From NCBI GenBank assembly GCA_028023455.1, contig JAQFVV010000021.1, forward strand, positions 3,367,853-3,431,852: a stretch of DNA of 64,000 nucleotides. Reading direction: 5' to 3'. How positions within the stretch are numbered: the first letter of the stretch is position 1; every line of letters starts with the position of its first letter. This DNA comes from Epiperipatus broadwayi (taxonomy: Eukaryota; Onychophora; Udeonychophora; Euonychophora; Peripatidae). Below the pieces are notes generated by a model, which saw nothing but the letters and a program-made list of their open reading frames with translations, was not told where the DNA came from and ran no database searches. A program made the position numbers and the translations under genes. Shown one piece after another: positions 10,461 to 23,012 of the stretch.

Positions 10461-11517
10461 GTTAAGTAAGTAATCAAACCGCGAATCCATAAGTAAGAAC
10501 TGATAGAACACATCTATTAAAAACCTTTCTTTACAAACATATAAGCATATTTTCTTTCAACATTAAGTTATTTCTACCAAAAGCATTCTATTCAAGATTA
10601 ACTCTGACTAATTTTGTCCATTATGCTTCCATATATACTATAAAATACTCAAATAAATACACAAAAATAGATTTTTCCAAATTTTTATTTTTTATTTTTT
10701 AAAGTCGAATATCACTTCTCTACTAGCGGATGTTGTAATATATAAAAGAGCAAATATATAGATAAGTTGTTTCTTTAAATATATGCTCTGATTAGTTAAA
10801 TACAATGGTAAAATGATGGAAGCTCAATTTTGACTCACCTGATGCTAGAAAGTCACATGATCTTCCGAGCAACGAATCATTTGATTTTTTTTATTTATAT
10901 ATATAAACAGTATAACAATAATTGCATAAGACAACTTTAAAAGTTTATTGTATCTTCTTTTTTCCTAAAAACTTAAACGTTTTACTAATTTGCATAAATC
11001 TTTTTAAAAAATTCAATTTTCTTTCTTCCTCTTTTAATACACTTTTTATCCTTTTTAACTCAAGTTAAAAAAAGTATGAAACTATTTTTAAAAAATGACA
11101 AATAAATCTTTTTAAATGTCAGGAAATGGGAAAAAAAGATTTTTAATGTTTATAAAACAAAAAAAAATTTATATTAATTCTTTAATAAGTTTTATTTTTA
11201 AAAAAAATCAATCATATGTTTTATTGCTTTGGAGTTCATTAAAAGTTCGAACCCAGAAAGGGTCAGAATTGGACCGGAATCCACGGATCCTGCTATTTAC
11301 CACTGTACCAAATCATGTATTATTCATTGTTATTATCAAACATTTGTAAACAAATATGAATATTCAAACTCTAAAACAAACAAACAAAAAGAACTAGTAT
11401 ATTTGTAAAACTACTTAATAACACCGTTTATTAATTTTTATCATGGTACTTAGTTTTTGACCACTTATTGTCAGTGATTTTGTTTTAAATTATAAAAATA
11501 ATTTTACAGTTTCAAAG
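10461..11517. other. AT-rich sequence with a possible SINE remnant
   Basis: Mostly featureless. At about 11228-11310 the sequence GTTCGAACCCAGAAAG with GGACCGGAATCC resembles remnants of a tRNA-like B-box region, but no A box can be paired with it. The ORF across it (11116-11349) is not credible. Confidence 0.35.
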
Positions 11518-11640
11518 GTCTACAACTGGCAATAAGAGTTAGAGTAAGAGTTATGGTTACTGTTAAATATAAATATTATAATTAAAACAAATTAAAACCC
11601 ACCTAACTCAAATCTTAACCTTTTATTGCCAGTTGTAGGT
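11518..11640. mobile_element. Small inverted-repeat element (MITE-like)
   Basis: Terminal inverted repeats CTACAACTGGCAATAA on the left and TTATTGCCAGTTGTAG on the right enclose about 90 bp. The pairing continues weakly into GAGTTA-rich sequence. It is too short to encode anything. No target-site duplication was defined and the superfamily is unknown. Confidence 0.65.
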
Positions 11641-12190
11641 GCTGTGTCCCCAAGTAAGACTCAGTGACCAGCGAACAAATACACATATAAGAATAATCTA
11701 AATAGCCAATAGTCTGTAACAACAATATCTCAACAGTTCACTGAGGTTCAATTCCCATGATTTACTTTCTGACTGGCTGCTACAAAACGGTTCCCATGGA
11801 CCTCGGTTTATACAGTCTTTGGCCCCGGTACAGTTTAGCTGCACACAAACACATCATAGTATAAACTGCTACTGACTTTAAGCTCCTTACACCTTCCATC
11901 TCTGCAACAATCCGCCTGTAACTCCACTTGAAAACCACTGGAAACTCAACTCTTCATTTAACTACTGTCTGGATGGTTTCCTCAGGCTATGGTCTCCCAA
12001 TCTCCATGGGCCTATTCAGATATTGCCCATGAACACATTTCCACTGAGTACTGCACATTAACTGAAGCACTGACACAAGATCTCTGCTACCCCAAATTGA
12101 ACTGGAAAATCAACTGGAGATGCACTCAAATGGTCCACGAATTTGTTACATACTCTTTTTGTAACTTTCTGATTACTCCCACAATTAATT
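11641..12190. other. Local GC-rich patch of unknown nature
   Basis: This stretch is clearly richer in G+C than its surroundings, with words such as GACCTCGGTTTATACAG, CTTTGGCCCCGGTACAG and CCTCAGGCTATGG. It contains a 73-codon plus-strand ORF (11989-12210) with no family I recognise. An AAG/GTAAGA splice-donor-like string lies near 12205. Possibilities are an eroded LTR or coding segment of a transposon, or a host exon. I cannot decide between them from sequence alone. Confidence 0.4.
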
Positions 12191-12519
12191 ACCTTCTCCT
12201 TATAAGGTAAGATATTTAGGTTTGTAGCTCATTAAATTGTGCCTTCAGAATTCCTTACCATATAAGGCAATTTAGTCTCTTATCAAGAAATATTTGCAAT
12301 CAGCAAATATTTCTAGGAATTTTATTGATCACCATTATGTTAATTCTTTATTAAATTTTTATCAGTTATCAGTTCGCAATCTAAAAAAAATCTCTCTAAT
12401 AAATTTTAGTTTTTCTGGAGTGCACAAACTTGTATAATATTTTTACAAAAATGCAACAGTAAGCCCATGAAACTGTATAATTATTTTTAAAAATAATAAA
12501 TCTAATACTTCTGTTATTA

Positions 12520-12845
12520 TAAAATATAAATCACAATCTAACAATACGACTATTTTATAAAGCAGAGAAACATTAAAATAGCATAAAACACTATTGCCAA
12601 GTGCTTTCAACTTGTTTGAGTCCTTATCAAAGCTGTATAAAAATCATTATAGCCTACTAAATTGTTCCTGGCCGATATAATGAAATGTTTGAGTTTATCA
12701 CTTCATAGGGTATAACGATTTTTATACAGCTTTGATAAGGACTGCAATGAGTTGAAAGTGCTTGCCAATAGTGTTTTATATTATTTTAATGTTTCTCTGT
12801 TTTATACAATAGTCCCTATTGTTAGATTGTGATTTATAATTATTT
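12520..12845. mobile_element. Inverted-repeat MITE of about 325 bp
   Basis: Arms of about 130 bp are inverted copies. The left arm has ATAAATCACAATCTAACA, CATAAAACACTATTGCCAAG and TATCAAAGCTGTATAAAAAT. The right arm has the complements, ending TGTTAGATTGTGATTTAT. A central unpaired loop holds GCCTACTAAATTGTTCCTGG. It is non-coding. I could not define a target-site duplication. Confidence 0.85.
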
Positions 12846-13420
12846 TTATAACTTAAAACAAAATGGCTGACAATATGCAGTTGGATGAAAAATACTAAAT
12901 AGTCCTTTTTCTAATAGTGGCGCCCCCTATTGTTATTATTATTTTTTACTGTGTTTCTATTTATTTATTTTATACAAATACAATTCTTAATTTTATACAC
13001 TTATAAACAATTTATAATACTAAGTAATTAGTTTTAATTGCGTACACTCCTTTCGATAAAATGATTACAAATGGTATATTAACTAATTTATAATTGTAAT
13101 TATACTGCGCTTTGAATGCTCATTGGTGAAGTTTTAATTATTATTATATCAATAACAAAATTCATAAATAATAATAATAATATAACTCATGCAGTAATTG
13201 AGCTTAATTGGCTAAAATTGTGACGAATATTTTTTTTTTTTATTAGCTGAAATTCTGAATAGTCATTCTGTCATATCTTCCTTAATATATTTTAATCTCA
13301 CATTATTGTTATAGTTTGCAAAAAAAAAGCCTAATTTATATAAATCATAAAAAAATGCAACAATATGATCAATGGCTTAGCCATCATGTAAGCCCGTTAT
13401 CTGATGATCATTAAAGTAAA
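12846..13420. other. AT-rich sequence, no recognised gene
   Basis: No gene. TGGCGCCCCCTATTG near 12918 stands out only for its GC content. Confidence 0.45.
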
Positions 13421-13426
13421 GGTCCT

Positions 13427-13555
13427 GCATGAATTTGGTGTGATGATAGATTGGTAGATTCTGGAGCTCAAGGATAATGGATCATAACCCAGATGGTCAC
13501 TTCTGGTGCTTAAATTTACGAATTCCCAAGCAATAAATCATTGGATTATTTTTGT
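13427..13555 (+). mobile_element. Possible SINE family S3 remnant
   Basis: ATTGGTAGATTCTGGAGCTC and ATGGATCATAACCCAGA lie in A- and B-box-like positions. The 3' part, ACGAATTCCCAAGCAATAAA followed by TCATTGGATTA, is shared with 36485-36610, 25003-25120 and 39556-39612. The family definition rests on these recurrences. The tRNA origin is inferred. Confidence 0.5.
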
Positions 13556-13582
13556 CAAACTAAAGGATGGTAATAGAAGTAT

Positions 13583-13978
13583 TGAACACTTAATAGAAGA
13601 GCAATACAGAGACTTCAGACCACTCAAAGAAGTATGGAGAGATGTATGTTGGGAGTAACAAGAAGGGATCGAAAATGCAATGCATGGGTAAGAGAACAAA
13701 CAGGTGTTACTGATGTCATTGAAAAAATTAAAAGATTGAAGTGGAGTTGGGCTGGAAATATTGGTAGAAGAGATGATAATAGATGGACAATTGAAATTTT
13801 AAACTGGATTCCAAGAGATTATAAAAGACCCAGAAAGAGACCACATGTGAGATGGATGGATGAAATAAGAAAGTGTGCAGAAGTGATGTGGAGAAGAGAA
13901 GCTAAAGATCAGAGAAGATGGATTAAACTTGGAGAAACCTTCATCCTGCAGTGGATTGATAATGGTTGTTGATGATGA
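13583..13978 (+). pseudogene. RTE LINE reverse transcriptase, C-terminal fragment
   Basis: The frame is open from about 13583 (reading L-N-R-R-A-I-Q-R-L-Q-T-T-Q-R) through the 112-codon segment at 13634-13972. It shows the conserved RTE C-terminus: M-E-R-C-M-L-G, R-D-R-K, T-G-V-T-D-V-I, K-R-L-K-W-S-W-A-G, R-W-T-I-E-I-L, I-P-R-D-Y-K-R-P, V-R-W-M-D-E-I and F-I-L-Q-W. This is a downstream domain of the endonuclease-reverse transcriptase polyprotein. The catalytic domains are absent, so it is a 5'-truncated insertion. It ends in TGATGATGATGA, the short microsatellite tail typical of RTE elements. It has few disruptions, so it is younger than the copy at 59-62 kb. Confidence 0.9.
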
Positions 13979-14162
13979 TGAATAGAAGTATTTAGATATA
14001 TGTTGTAAATATTAAAAATGATCATTAAATATGACCAAGGTTTTCTTTGCAATAAATACAAGGATGTTGTTTATCTTTAATGTCAGTGCAGAATATATTA
14101 GTTTCACTTTATTTGAAATTCTAATTTCCATGTATAAAGTAGTATGATATTGCTTATCATGA

Positions 14163-14245
14163 TCTTTCATAGTCCTCTAAAATATTATTGGGCATCCTAG
14201 TAAATTCAGCCATCTTGGTTATTGAAGACTATTGAATGAATTTAT
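14163..14245. repeat. Dispersed repeat pair, copy 1
   Basis: AATATTATTGGGCATC, AATTCAGCCATCTTGGTTAT and adjacent sequence recur in the same orientation at 15568-15636. Class unknown. Confidence 0.7.
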
Positions 14246-14785
14246 TGGATTATCAACAGCATTCTATTATACTTATGACTTAATATTACTTCACTATCTG
14301 AACATGTAGATTTGTATCATATTGGTAATGTCTCATGCCATGGGGATTATACTGAAAAAAATTTAAGGTGCTTATTACTTTGCACATGAATAAGTGATTT
14401 TCCAAAATTTGCAGTAATTGGGGTCCTTTCATTATGCTAGTCAAAGTGTATTCATTCTACATTTTTACTCCATTTTAGATTACATGATGGCACTGTACTA
14501 ACAGAGTATCCCACAGCCTTATTTATTACATTTAATATAGTTTTAAAAGCATTAATTCATTCTATTCTATTTCATAGCTATCCATTGATACTTTGAGTAA
14601 ACTCGCAAATTCTAAACACATATTGTAAAATTACTAACTAGTTGTGATCATATTTTTCAGATACTTTTTCATAAAATTAACAAGTAAACTTTTAGAATAT
14701 TTGGATATTAAAAAATGGAAATGTAAAACAAGAATTATAAACTTATATGTTCATGTATATTTGTATACATGTATTTGTATTGGGT

Positions 14786-15110
14786 TTGTTATAGTTCTGA
14801 AGAAGATTTCTGGGGCAATCGAAACAATCAATATTGGGTTGTAAAAAGAATTGTAAAAAGTTATAAAGAACATAATTGATATTAATATTACATAGACTCG
14901 GCCATGCAATAAGAAATATAAAGTTATAATACTTCATAAATATTGTGTTTGTTATAGTTCTGAAGAAGATTTCTGGGGCAATCAAAACCATCATGGATGT
15001 GAAAAGCATTGTATAAAGTAATAAAGAACATAAATGACATTAATATTATATGGATTTGGCAATGCAATAAGAAACATAAAATTATAATACTTCATAAAGA
15101 ATTTTGAATA
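14786..15110 (+). repeat. 163-bp tandem duplication with hammerhead-like motif
   Basis: CTGAAGA at 14797 and again at 14960 marks two head-to-tail units that share TTTGTTATAGTT, GATTTCTGGGGCAATC, GTAATAAAGAACATA-type sequence and TATAATACTTCATAAA. The first unit reads CTGAAGA, a GATT/AATC helix, GAAA, an ACAA/TTGT helix and GTA, which is the order of a hammerhead core. In the second unit GAAA is changed to AAAA. Stem I is not convincing, so ribozyme identity is uncertain. The ORF at 14743-15009 on the minus strand is a shadow. Confidence 0.55.
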
Positions 15111-15567
15111 TTCTTTTCTTTAATCTACATGTGTCTGGGATTCATAAATATGTAAATCATTCTAATATATTGACTTATTCAAAGGATAGTAAAATATTTA
15201 GAGTTGCAGAAGAATATAATAACATGATAATGTTACAAAAAAGACTTAGCTAGTTTTATAGAATGTTGTATAAAGTTAATGAAATATAGTTAATTCATGC
15301 TTGAAATAAAATACAACTTAAATATAGAGATTGTAAAATCTAAGTATTTGTGTGAGGAATTAAAAGTATATTTTGAAGGAAATTTTTCCTTTAATTTACA
15401 TTATGTGGAGATGAAAAGCTTATCAGCCAATTGTTTGCTGCTATGTCTTAATCTCAATTTTTCTCTTGAGTAAGACTAGCAATATGAGTTCTAAATTCTT
15501 ATCCTTTTATGTAAAGTAACTAACCCCACTGTGGGTCATTTTCTAAACTATCATGACTATCATGATA

Positions 15568-15636
15568 TTTCATAGCCCTCTAAGATATTATTGGGCATCT
15601 TAATAAATTCAGCCATCTTGGTTATAGAATTGGAAG
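15568..15636. repeat. Dispersed repeat pair, copy 2
   Basis: Second copy of the repeat at 14163-14245, in the same orientation. Confidence 0.7.
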
Positions 15637-15766
15637 CTATTAGATCCTATCATCATCTTCTAATACTGATGTCAAAAATTGAATTGCATAATGCTGAAAA
15701 AGTTATTAGAATAAGTTACTTATTGAAAAGATAAAGCAAATTGACTATTGTTCAGAAGTTCATAAG

Positions 15767-16032
15767 AGGCAAAACTCACTATACATATTGCCACACACAG
15801 TAAGCTAGAGTAATCAATGGATGCCGCTGACGAAGGTCACAAGCCAGAAACTAGTCTGGGGATGTTGGATGAGTAGGCACTAGATGGGGATTTTATGCAC
15901 AAGCCTTCTGGCATCCATTGATTACTCTAGCTTGCTGTGTGTGTGTGATGGGGATTTTATGCCCAAGCCTTCTGGCATCCATTGATTACTCTAGCTTGCT
16001 GTGTGTGGCAATACATATAGTGAGTTTTTCCT
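15767..16032 (+). mobile_element. Fold-back repeat E with truncated hammerhead and duplicated right arm
   Basis: The left arm starts GGCAAAACTCACTATACATA and continues TGCCACACACAG and CTAGAGTAATCAATGGATGC. Its inverted copy occurs twice, near 15910-15950 and 15970-16025, ending GGCAATACATATAGTGAG. Between the arms lies a hammerhead core (15827-15856) followed by GGATGAGTAGGCACTAGATG. Related copies are at 23327, 31451, 35913 and 56580. After the right arm comes a family-specific tail of about 50 bp with ACAGTTATACACAAGC and GGTCATG. Confidence 0.8.
15820..15875 (+). ncRNA. Hammerhead ribozyme core, stem I truncated
   Basis: CTGACGA at 15827-15833, a GGT-CACAA-GCC stem II with weak closing positions, GAAA at 15847-15850, then CTAGTC with GTC at 15854-15856. 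The 3' strand of stem I (TGGGGATGTTGGATGAG) is intact and matches the copy at 31545. Its 5' partner is missing: the arm sequence GGATGCCG abuts the core directly. All catalytic-core positions are present, but stem I cannot form normally. Confidence 0.75.
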
Positions 16033-16079
16033 GTTTTAACAACAGTTATACACAAGCAGAAGAGGTGGTGGTCATGTAA

Positions 16080-16200
16080 GGTTTATTGGCTTAAGTTCAT
16101 AAGAGGTTTGAATACTGAAAATAGCAATTGGATTTACAATCCATGGAGATTGAGTTTTAGACTCCACTACTCTATGACTACATTAAATCTTTTTATTTCA
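16080..16200. repeat. Possible SINE remnant
   Basis: AAGTTCATAAGAGG, TTTACAATCCATGGAG and GACTCCACTACTCTATGAC resemble the inverted form of SINE S3-like segments at 57344-57450 and 55580-55650. Weak evidence. Confidence 0.35.
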
Positions 16201-19200
16201 ACGATAATGCAGTATCAACAGTTTTAATAATACTGGAAATATGAGTGACCAATGAAATGTGAAATAAAAAAGATATACTCTAGCAACTGGTAAGGCAGCA
16301 TTAATAGGTATATTATTATTTTTTATGATGAAACTGTATAGATATATTTTTGTCACTATTGTATAAAGGTGGGAAAATAAAGAAAGAGATGCATTGTAGA
16401 AAATTATATATTTTTAATATATTTACCTCAGTCAGATAATACTCCAAATGCTTTTTATTGTTTGGGTGTTAATAAGAAGTTCAAACAAAGTGGCAGAACT
16501 CATCCACAATCTGTGAACTTTGAACTCTAAAATCTGTTAGATATGCAGGGCAATAGCATCTTTGAAAGGAATTATTACATATTAAAAATAAAAAAATTTT
16601 GATAAAATCTTGCAAATAGAATGTGTGTGTATATGATATATCATTAATAACAAATTCTCTTTAGAAGGATTTGCAACCACAGTAGTTTATAAATATAAAT
16701 TATAAGGTTACATAAAACTAAATGTATTTCATTTAATTATCTAATACTACAAGTAGTGTAATTAAGCAATAAACTGCAATGATCCATTAATAATGCTTGA
16801 TCATCATTTATGGTCATGTGCAATTGTGCACTAGTCTTAACACAATTTATTTTAACATCTTCATTTACAGCTATGTCTAAACTTTAATGAGCTTATTACT
16901 GTGGTCTTACTTTTAAGTGAAGCTTTCTCACCCTCCAAACTCAGAATCTCTTTTACATATTTATGTCAGTTTTTTTTTTAAGTTTTATTTCTCAATGAAA
17001 AAAACTTACTTTCTATTTTATCTTTACATTTTTAAACAAATCTTGTTAAAAAATAAATTCAATAAATGAAGTTAGTCTAAAAATAAAATATCATCTTTGA
17101 AAAGAAATTAATAAAGAGAAATAAGTAATCAAAACAAAAAAACTTCAAACTAAAAATGTGTTTTAGTAGAAAAAAATATCTGAAAAATCTATATATTTAA
17201 GACATATTTCATTAAAGTATGATTTTAAATAATGAAAACTATCTAAAATGTACAAAATTCAACTTATAATTACAAAAAAAATAATGCAATTATTCACAAA
17301 AATTATTCACAGTTTGTTTCCTGTTTGATGTCAGTAAATTTTCACCTGATTAATTCTCTGCTAAAATGCTTACAGGTTAAAATAAAATCCAAATAAAATG
17401 TTTTGTACTTATGTAGAAACAGATATTTAATAATTTTTTTAAAAAAATAATAAGAAAAACATTAAGAATATTTTTTATGATCTAATCAAAAATCATTGCT
17501 GCACAATGCTTTTGCCTTGACAGAGTATGAATTGGTCATTTGTTACCTGACCCTATTTGCTTCTAAACTCTTGTTTTTATCTCTGATTGCCCCTGACATC
17601 TAGATATTTTAGTCAAAACTAATAAATCATACAAAGCAACTTTTTAGCTAAAATGGATTTCTATCATTAAAGGCAAACATTGTAGATTATAGCACCAATA
17701 GATGGTTTTCATGAATATTAATTAAGCATTATTTTTTTAAAAAAATAACAATTTTTAACATAAGCTGTTTATAATCAAATAAATATTTATAAATGTATAA
17801 ATAAATAAATCCAAAATTTTTTTGAAAAATATTTTTATAAAAAATACACACTTATTTGATCTTGGAATAACATTATTTTAATCATTGCATACAAAGTATT
17901 TAACATATGAGAAACTTCCTGGAGATCTGGTACCTGACTTCCTCATTGATGGGCACTACAGTACCACTTGCTTTGATCAAAAATTGATGTAGAAACTTTT
18001 TTTAGCCAGCTCTTTTATTATTATGGTAAATGTGTAGGGAATGCTCATTTGGCAACCTAATAAATGAAAATAAAATATAAAAAATAATAAATTTATAATT
18101 CTTTAATAGAAATAAAATATTGTAGTTGACAATAAAAATATTTCATAGATATGGGCATAATATGTCACCATAACTATATATATATATATATATACATATA
18201 ATATTGTAACAGAATATAAAATAATGTAATGATGAAAAGAAATGAAAGGGACGAAAAAGTTGATAAAAGGATACTATTTGTAACAGTATACATACATATA
18301 TATATATATGGAATGATAGATGAAAATAGACGACATAATGATAGTCACTATAATTTAAAAACTAAACAGGATATATGGAATGCTTCAGCGGTTCATCATT
18401 TGCAATCGAGTAAAATTAAATGTGAAATGAATTTACTGTGTTAGCAGATATACAATTTATAATTAAATAAGAATGACGCTAACATATAAATAAGAACATA
18501 TACATATCATGCTCTATTTGGGTGTCTATTTGTAAATAATTAAATATAACACCATAGCCCATTTGCAACTATCATAAACATTAATTCTGTCATACTAATG
18601 ATGAAATAAATAAATTATCCCATTTCTCAACACAAAATAATAACAAAATGAAAATTAAATTGTCATCACTAAAGATTTAAAATATTTCGATATTGGGAAG
18701 TATTTTGACCAATAAAATATACTAGCCATTGTCATCAGATAAACTAATATTAGATATAGCAACTGAATAAAATTACTGTGAAATCCCTGGAGTGCATTAC
18801 GCTTATCTCCAATAATAGGTTCTTTTAACAAAGAATCCTTCTCTTTCCTCTTTCCATGTAAGTACTTTAGATTGGCTTGGATATATAGAAAGACAAGTAA
18901 AGAATAGGGTAGACCATCCTATTCTTGTCAAATTCTCTGTCTTGTATTTACAATCTGATTGGCTGTTATAGTAATGAGCGTGAGAGGTTTTGCAGTCTCT
19001 CAATTTAATTTAATTTTCATGTATATACAACCATTCATGGTCACACGCACACACTGGTGCTATTTATAACAATTTGTAAAAAAAAATATCATATAAAGTT
19101 AATATTATTAAGTTGGAAAAGGGATTAAATCACTCTTTATTTAGTTTAGCTAAGTATATGTGTTTTCCACGAGCGCCACTAGATTGTTCTAAATCTAGAT

Positions 19201-20940
19201 AAATATCTGTGCATAGTGTACTGAGGTTCAAACCCATTCAGTACATTCTTTATTATACATGGCTTAGATACTAACAAACAAAAAAATGACATTCTTATAT
19301 TTTATCCATGTCAATAAAATCATAAGATCCCAATAGCAAAATTTATATATCCAACACTCTTATAGATATTACTAGTTCATTTTACGTATATTGATGAACA
19401 GACATAAATATACTCTAACTAATGGCTTCCAAACAAACATAGTTAAGACCATTACTTACCTATATGGCCATTAAACCTAGTTACTTAATTTAATTAAATA
19501 TAATATAATGATGATGACGATGACAATTCCAGCCATAGCTTAATAATGAACTCACAACAATTTTATCTTTGTAAACTTATAGGCACTTCTTAAAATCATC
19601 CTATGCTAAACTGGGATTTAAATATAACCATCACTAGCATTTATATACGTTTATGGTTATTTACTCAAAATACTTTTATAGTTAAAACTAGGATTCAATA
19701 ATACCAGTGATGATGAATCTCACCACATGATATTCAACTTTCTATAAACCCCTATTTACCAAACCTATTAATTATTTTAAAGATTGGATTTAATGATTAT
19801 AATTTATTCAATGATGATGGTGATCATAACTCATGGGCACAACATAATTTTAGCTTTTTATTATTAACCTATAATTATTATAAAAAAAAAACTTGGTTAG
19901 ATGTCAAGCGTAATCATTAAATCCTTAAATGTAAATCAATATCCTATGCTTGCCTAACATTTACTCAACAAACATTTACGAATGATGATGATCATTTAAA
20001 ACGATAAAATCAAGACAAGAAAAAATACAATATTTTTAATAATAATAACTCGTAAACCAAATAAGATATAACTATATTTATTAATACTATTTCTCTTTCT
20101 TTTTTTTTTAAATCAAATTTACTAATTATACAATTGACTTTATTATTAAATTAATTAAATATAGAATTAATACAAAATTTTATATACGCATAACCTAATA
20201 AACTTCTATACAAGTTTGTCATTTTTGATATTTTAAAATAAGCTGGTTTAAAATGATATAAAAAAAATTCTATAAATACTCATTCAAAATTTTCACTACT
20301 TATTATATGTCATAAAGGCAAATTTCATTTATATAATGTGTGTGTTTTTTCACTTTCATTCATATGTGAAGCCCTGCTCTTCAACTTACTATATTTAAAT
20401 TAACTATGCAAAACCTATTCTTCACTGAATGGTATAAGCAGTTATACACGCACACACTCGCTGATATGTGAACATATATATTATGTTAAAATGTGTTCCC
20501 TTATATTAAGGATGGATACATAAATCACATATATAAAAAATATTATTGCAACTTTGAGCAAAAAAAAAAAATACATTATATCAAATTTAATATGCAGAGA
20601 TAAATAAAATGAAAACAAAACCCATAAAGCATATATTGATAAGTTGCTCAATTATCACAATAAAGAAAGAACAATAATAATAAAACATTTTATCATTACA
20701 ATATGTAAATAAATATAAAAAAATCAAAATAATGAAAAAATTAAGTTTCATGAATTTTAAATTATGTGTGTGTATTTTATTATGTATTATTAAAAATCAC
20801 AATCACTAAACAAACTCTTAATGTATATTTTTAAAAAGAGAAAAAAAATAAAATGCTTTGACTTTAGAAATTACAGTTTACTTTTAATAAGTACTAATAA
20901 AAGATTTGTTAATTAAAGTTTAAAGTTACCTGATCATTTT
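16200..20940. other. Long AT-rich stretch, no recognised gene
   Basis: Scanned on both strands. It holds AT microsatellites (18178-18195, 18296-18309), GATGATGATGACGATGA-type triplets near 19510 and a few isolated short ORFs with biased composition (18229-18444, 18803-19003). At 16465-16560 and 19205-19260 there are SINE-like B-box fragments (GAGGTTCAAACCC) without a definable body. No conserved protein, RNA gene or transposon end can be supported. Confidence 0.5.
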
Positions 20941-21020
20941 CACTTCTTATGAATGTCCCAGGTTTGAATTTTCAGACCACTTGCCTATTTGTAGCTTCCA
21001 CAGGTTGTTTTGGATTGCTT

Positions 21021-21265
21021 CTACCATTTTAAAAAGAGTTATTACAAATACTTTTACATAAGTATGACCTGGTTGATTTACTTGATCCCACCATTTCAAA
21101 AGAAAATTATTGTAGATACATCTTGATAAATGTGAATTGGTTGACTTGCTTGTTTCTACCACTTTCAAAAAAGTTATTACAAATACTTTAGATAAATATG
21201 AACTGGTTGATTTGCTTGTCTCTACCATTTTAAAAAGAGTTATTGTAGACGCTTTAGATAAATGT
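21021..21265 (-). repeat. Tandem repeat, about 67-bp period
   Basis: CTACCATTTTAAAAAG-type starts occur at 21021, 21088, 21156 and 21222. Each unit contains GTTATTACAAATACTTT-type, AAATATGAACTGG-type and TTGATTTGCTTG-type blocks. The units are diverged by substitutions. The period is not a multiple of three throughout, yet a 173-codon minus-strand frame (20947-21468) spans the array. Its repeated K-V/M-V-E-T-S-K-S-T pattern arises from the DNA repeat. I do not regard it as a gene. Confidence 0.88.
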
Positions 21266-21469
21266 GAGGAAAATTTAAAAAAAAATTGATTTATAACTTG
21301 ATCAAACTTGGTTATAAGGCTTTTATACATCTTTTTTCTCTTTCTCTTCTTTCCCCTTCTCCCTCCATTCATAGGTGATGAGCCTATAATAGGCCAGGAA
21401 ACAGAAAAGAAGCCTCTCAGATAGCATATGTGGTTGGCTTTAAACTTGACCATTCTTTTGGTTACCATT

Positions 21470-23012
21470 GACTGGTATATGAGTCCATATATAGATCAGT
21501 GAGCTAACCCATGGATGACAGGTTTCAAGAAACAGAAACAGTGAGTCTAGCATGGCAAATTCATTGTATTATACAGAGCCCAAAAATATATTAATATCAT
21601 TTTTACAGAATTTTCAATAACCTCCTTCAAGAAATTCAATTTTGTTCCATTTCTTTATATCAATCTTGCTGTGGGCTGCTTTATATAAGTGCACGTCTTT
21701 CCTTATGCTGGTAACTTTAGAACAAGAGTCATTTTTTTCCTTCTTTAATTTTTTAAAGAGAAAAAAAATCAACAGCTTATACTAAGCTAAAAAAATGAAA
21801 ACTGTTCATCTCCTTATTAAAATTATTAACTGATCCTTCAAAAACTGCATATTGATGACCGCATCTCTCTTTTTAATAGTAATTACTGTGTTTAGTAATA
21901 TTAACGACTCTTCTTCTTAAAATTATTAAACTGAATGCTTTTTCTCTTTAAAACTGCATATCAATGACTACATCTCTCTCTTTTTAATAGCAAAAAAAAA
22001 CTGACTTCCCAGTATTGTTTCATTCATTTTTATATTTTGAATTTCTGACCAAAAGGCCACCTGCAAATCCTGTTATCTTGAGATAAAGATCAAAGTTTCA
22101 CAAGCTGATGGTCCTCAAGTCATTAATAAAAAGATTATTAATTATATTTATTCCATCAAAGCATTTCTTTTCTCTGGATATCTAAGATCTAGATAATACA
22201 AAACAACAAAAGCTTGCAATAAAGAAAAGTGTAAAAATGTCAGGTTTAAAACAAATGTACTCACATGTGTACATTTTTATCTAATAATCTTGATCGCTTT
22301 CTTTTACACCTTTTTTCAATCTGTTTTATTTTAACAAAAACTAAAGCTAAATAATTTAACACATTATTTAATTAAAAAAAACATAATAGATCAATATATT
22401 AAATATTATTACAGTGTATCAATTTATCATCTATAAACTATATATATATTACTTGCACATATAAATCTATATATATAAAAAAAAATATTTTTTTTTAAAT
22501 TAAAGAATACATATATGTGGGGAATGAAAACGTATATATATATGTACAATATATATATATATATATTGTTAAAAGGTTGCCTTGACAACAATTTGAGATT
22601 GATGATTGCTATCTATATTGGGATTGTCTAAATGATCTAGTTTCTAATTGTTATATATATATCTATTTATTTCACAGCACTCTTAAATTATCTTAAGTTA
22701 TCAAACCAGTGAAAAAATGTCAGATTGCCTTTAATTGTGAAAGGAACTATTCTTCGCACATGCATTAGAATTGACATGCACTTTCTCCCATCAATAATTG
22801 TTTTAAAAAAATAAATAATCTAAAAGTGTTTCACCTATGGATAAAACTTATTGTCTAAATAACTAACAATTACTGACCATGTCTGAATTAGGGTCTAAGC
22901 TTATTATTATCCCGATTATTAAATCAGCACATTAGTTATGCAAATTCAGTTTATATATCACAGGGAAAAGAAAGTTTATCATTTTTAATTACCTGTACTA
23001 CTGATATACCCA
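21470..23012. other. AT-rich sequence with fragments of an inverted-repeat family
   Basis: No gene. ACTGCATATNAATGAC and CATCTCTCT-type words recur at about 21843 and 21953, a decayed local duplication. At 22735-22800 a fragment (GGAACTATTCTTC, TTGACATGC, CAATAATTG) is shared with the MITE at 23013-23144. AT microsatellites lie near 22437 and 22545. Confidence 0.5.

Noticed and set aside
11989-12210. Host exon ending at a GTAAGA donor
   Set aside because: No acceptor, no protein similarity that I recognise and no second exon. Kept only as a GC-rich patch.
12600-12770. Hammerhead core (TTTGATAAGG...GAAAG) in the MITE arms
   Set aside because: Core bases differ at several invariant positions, and no stem I or cleavage triplet can be built.
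12911-12930. LTR retrotransposon primer-binding site (TGGCGCC)
   Set aside because: Only seven bases, with no flanking LTRs or downstream gag/pol.
20947-21468. 173-codon minus-strand ORF with repeated K-V-V-E-T-S-K-S-T blocks
   Set aside because: The repeats follow a non-coding 67-bp tandem array, and there is no recognisable domain or gene context.
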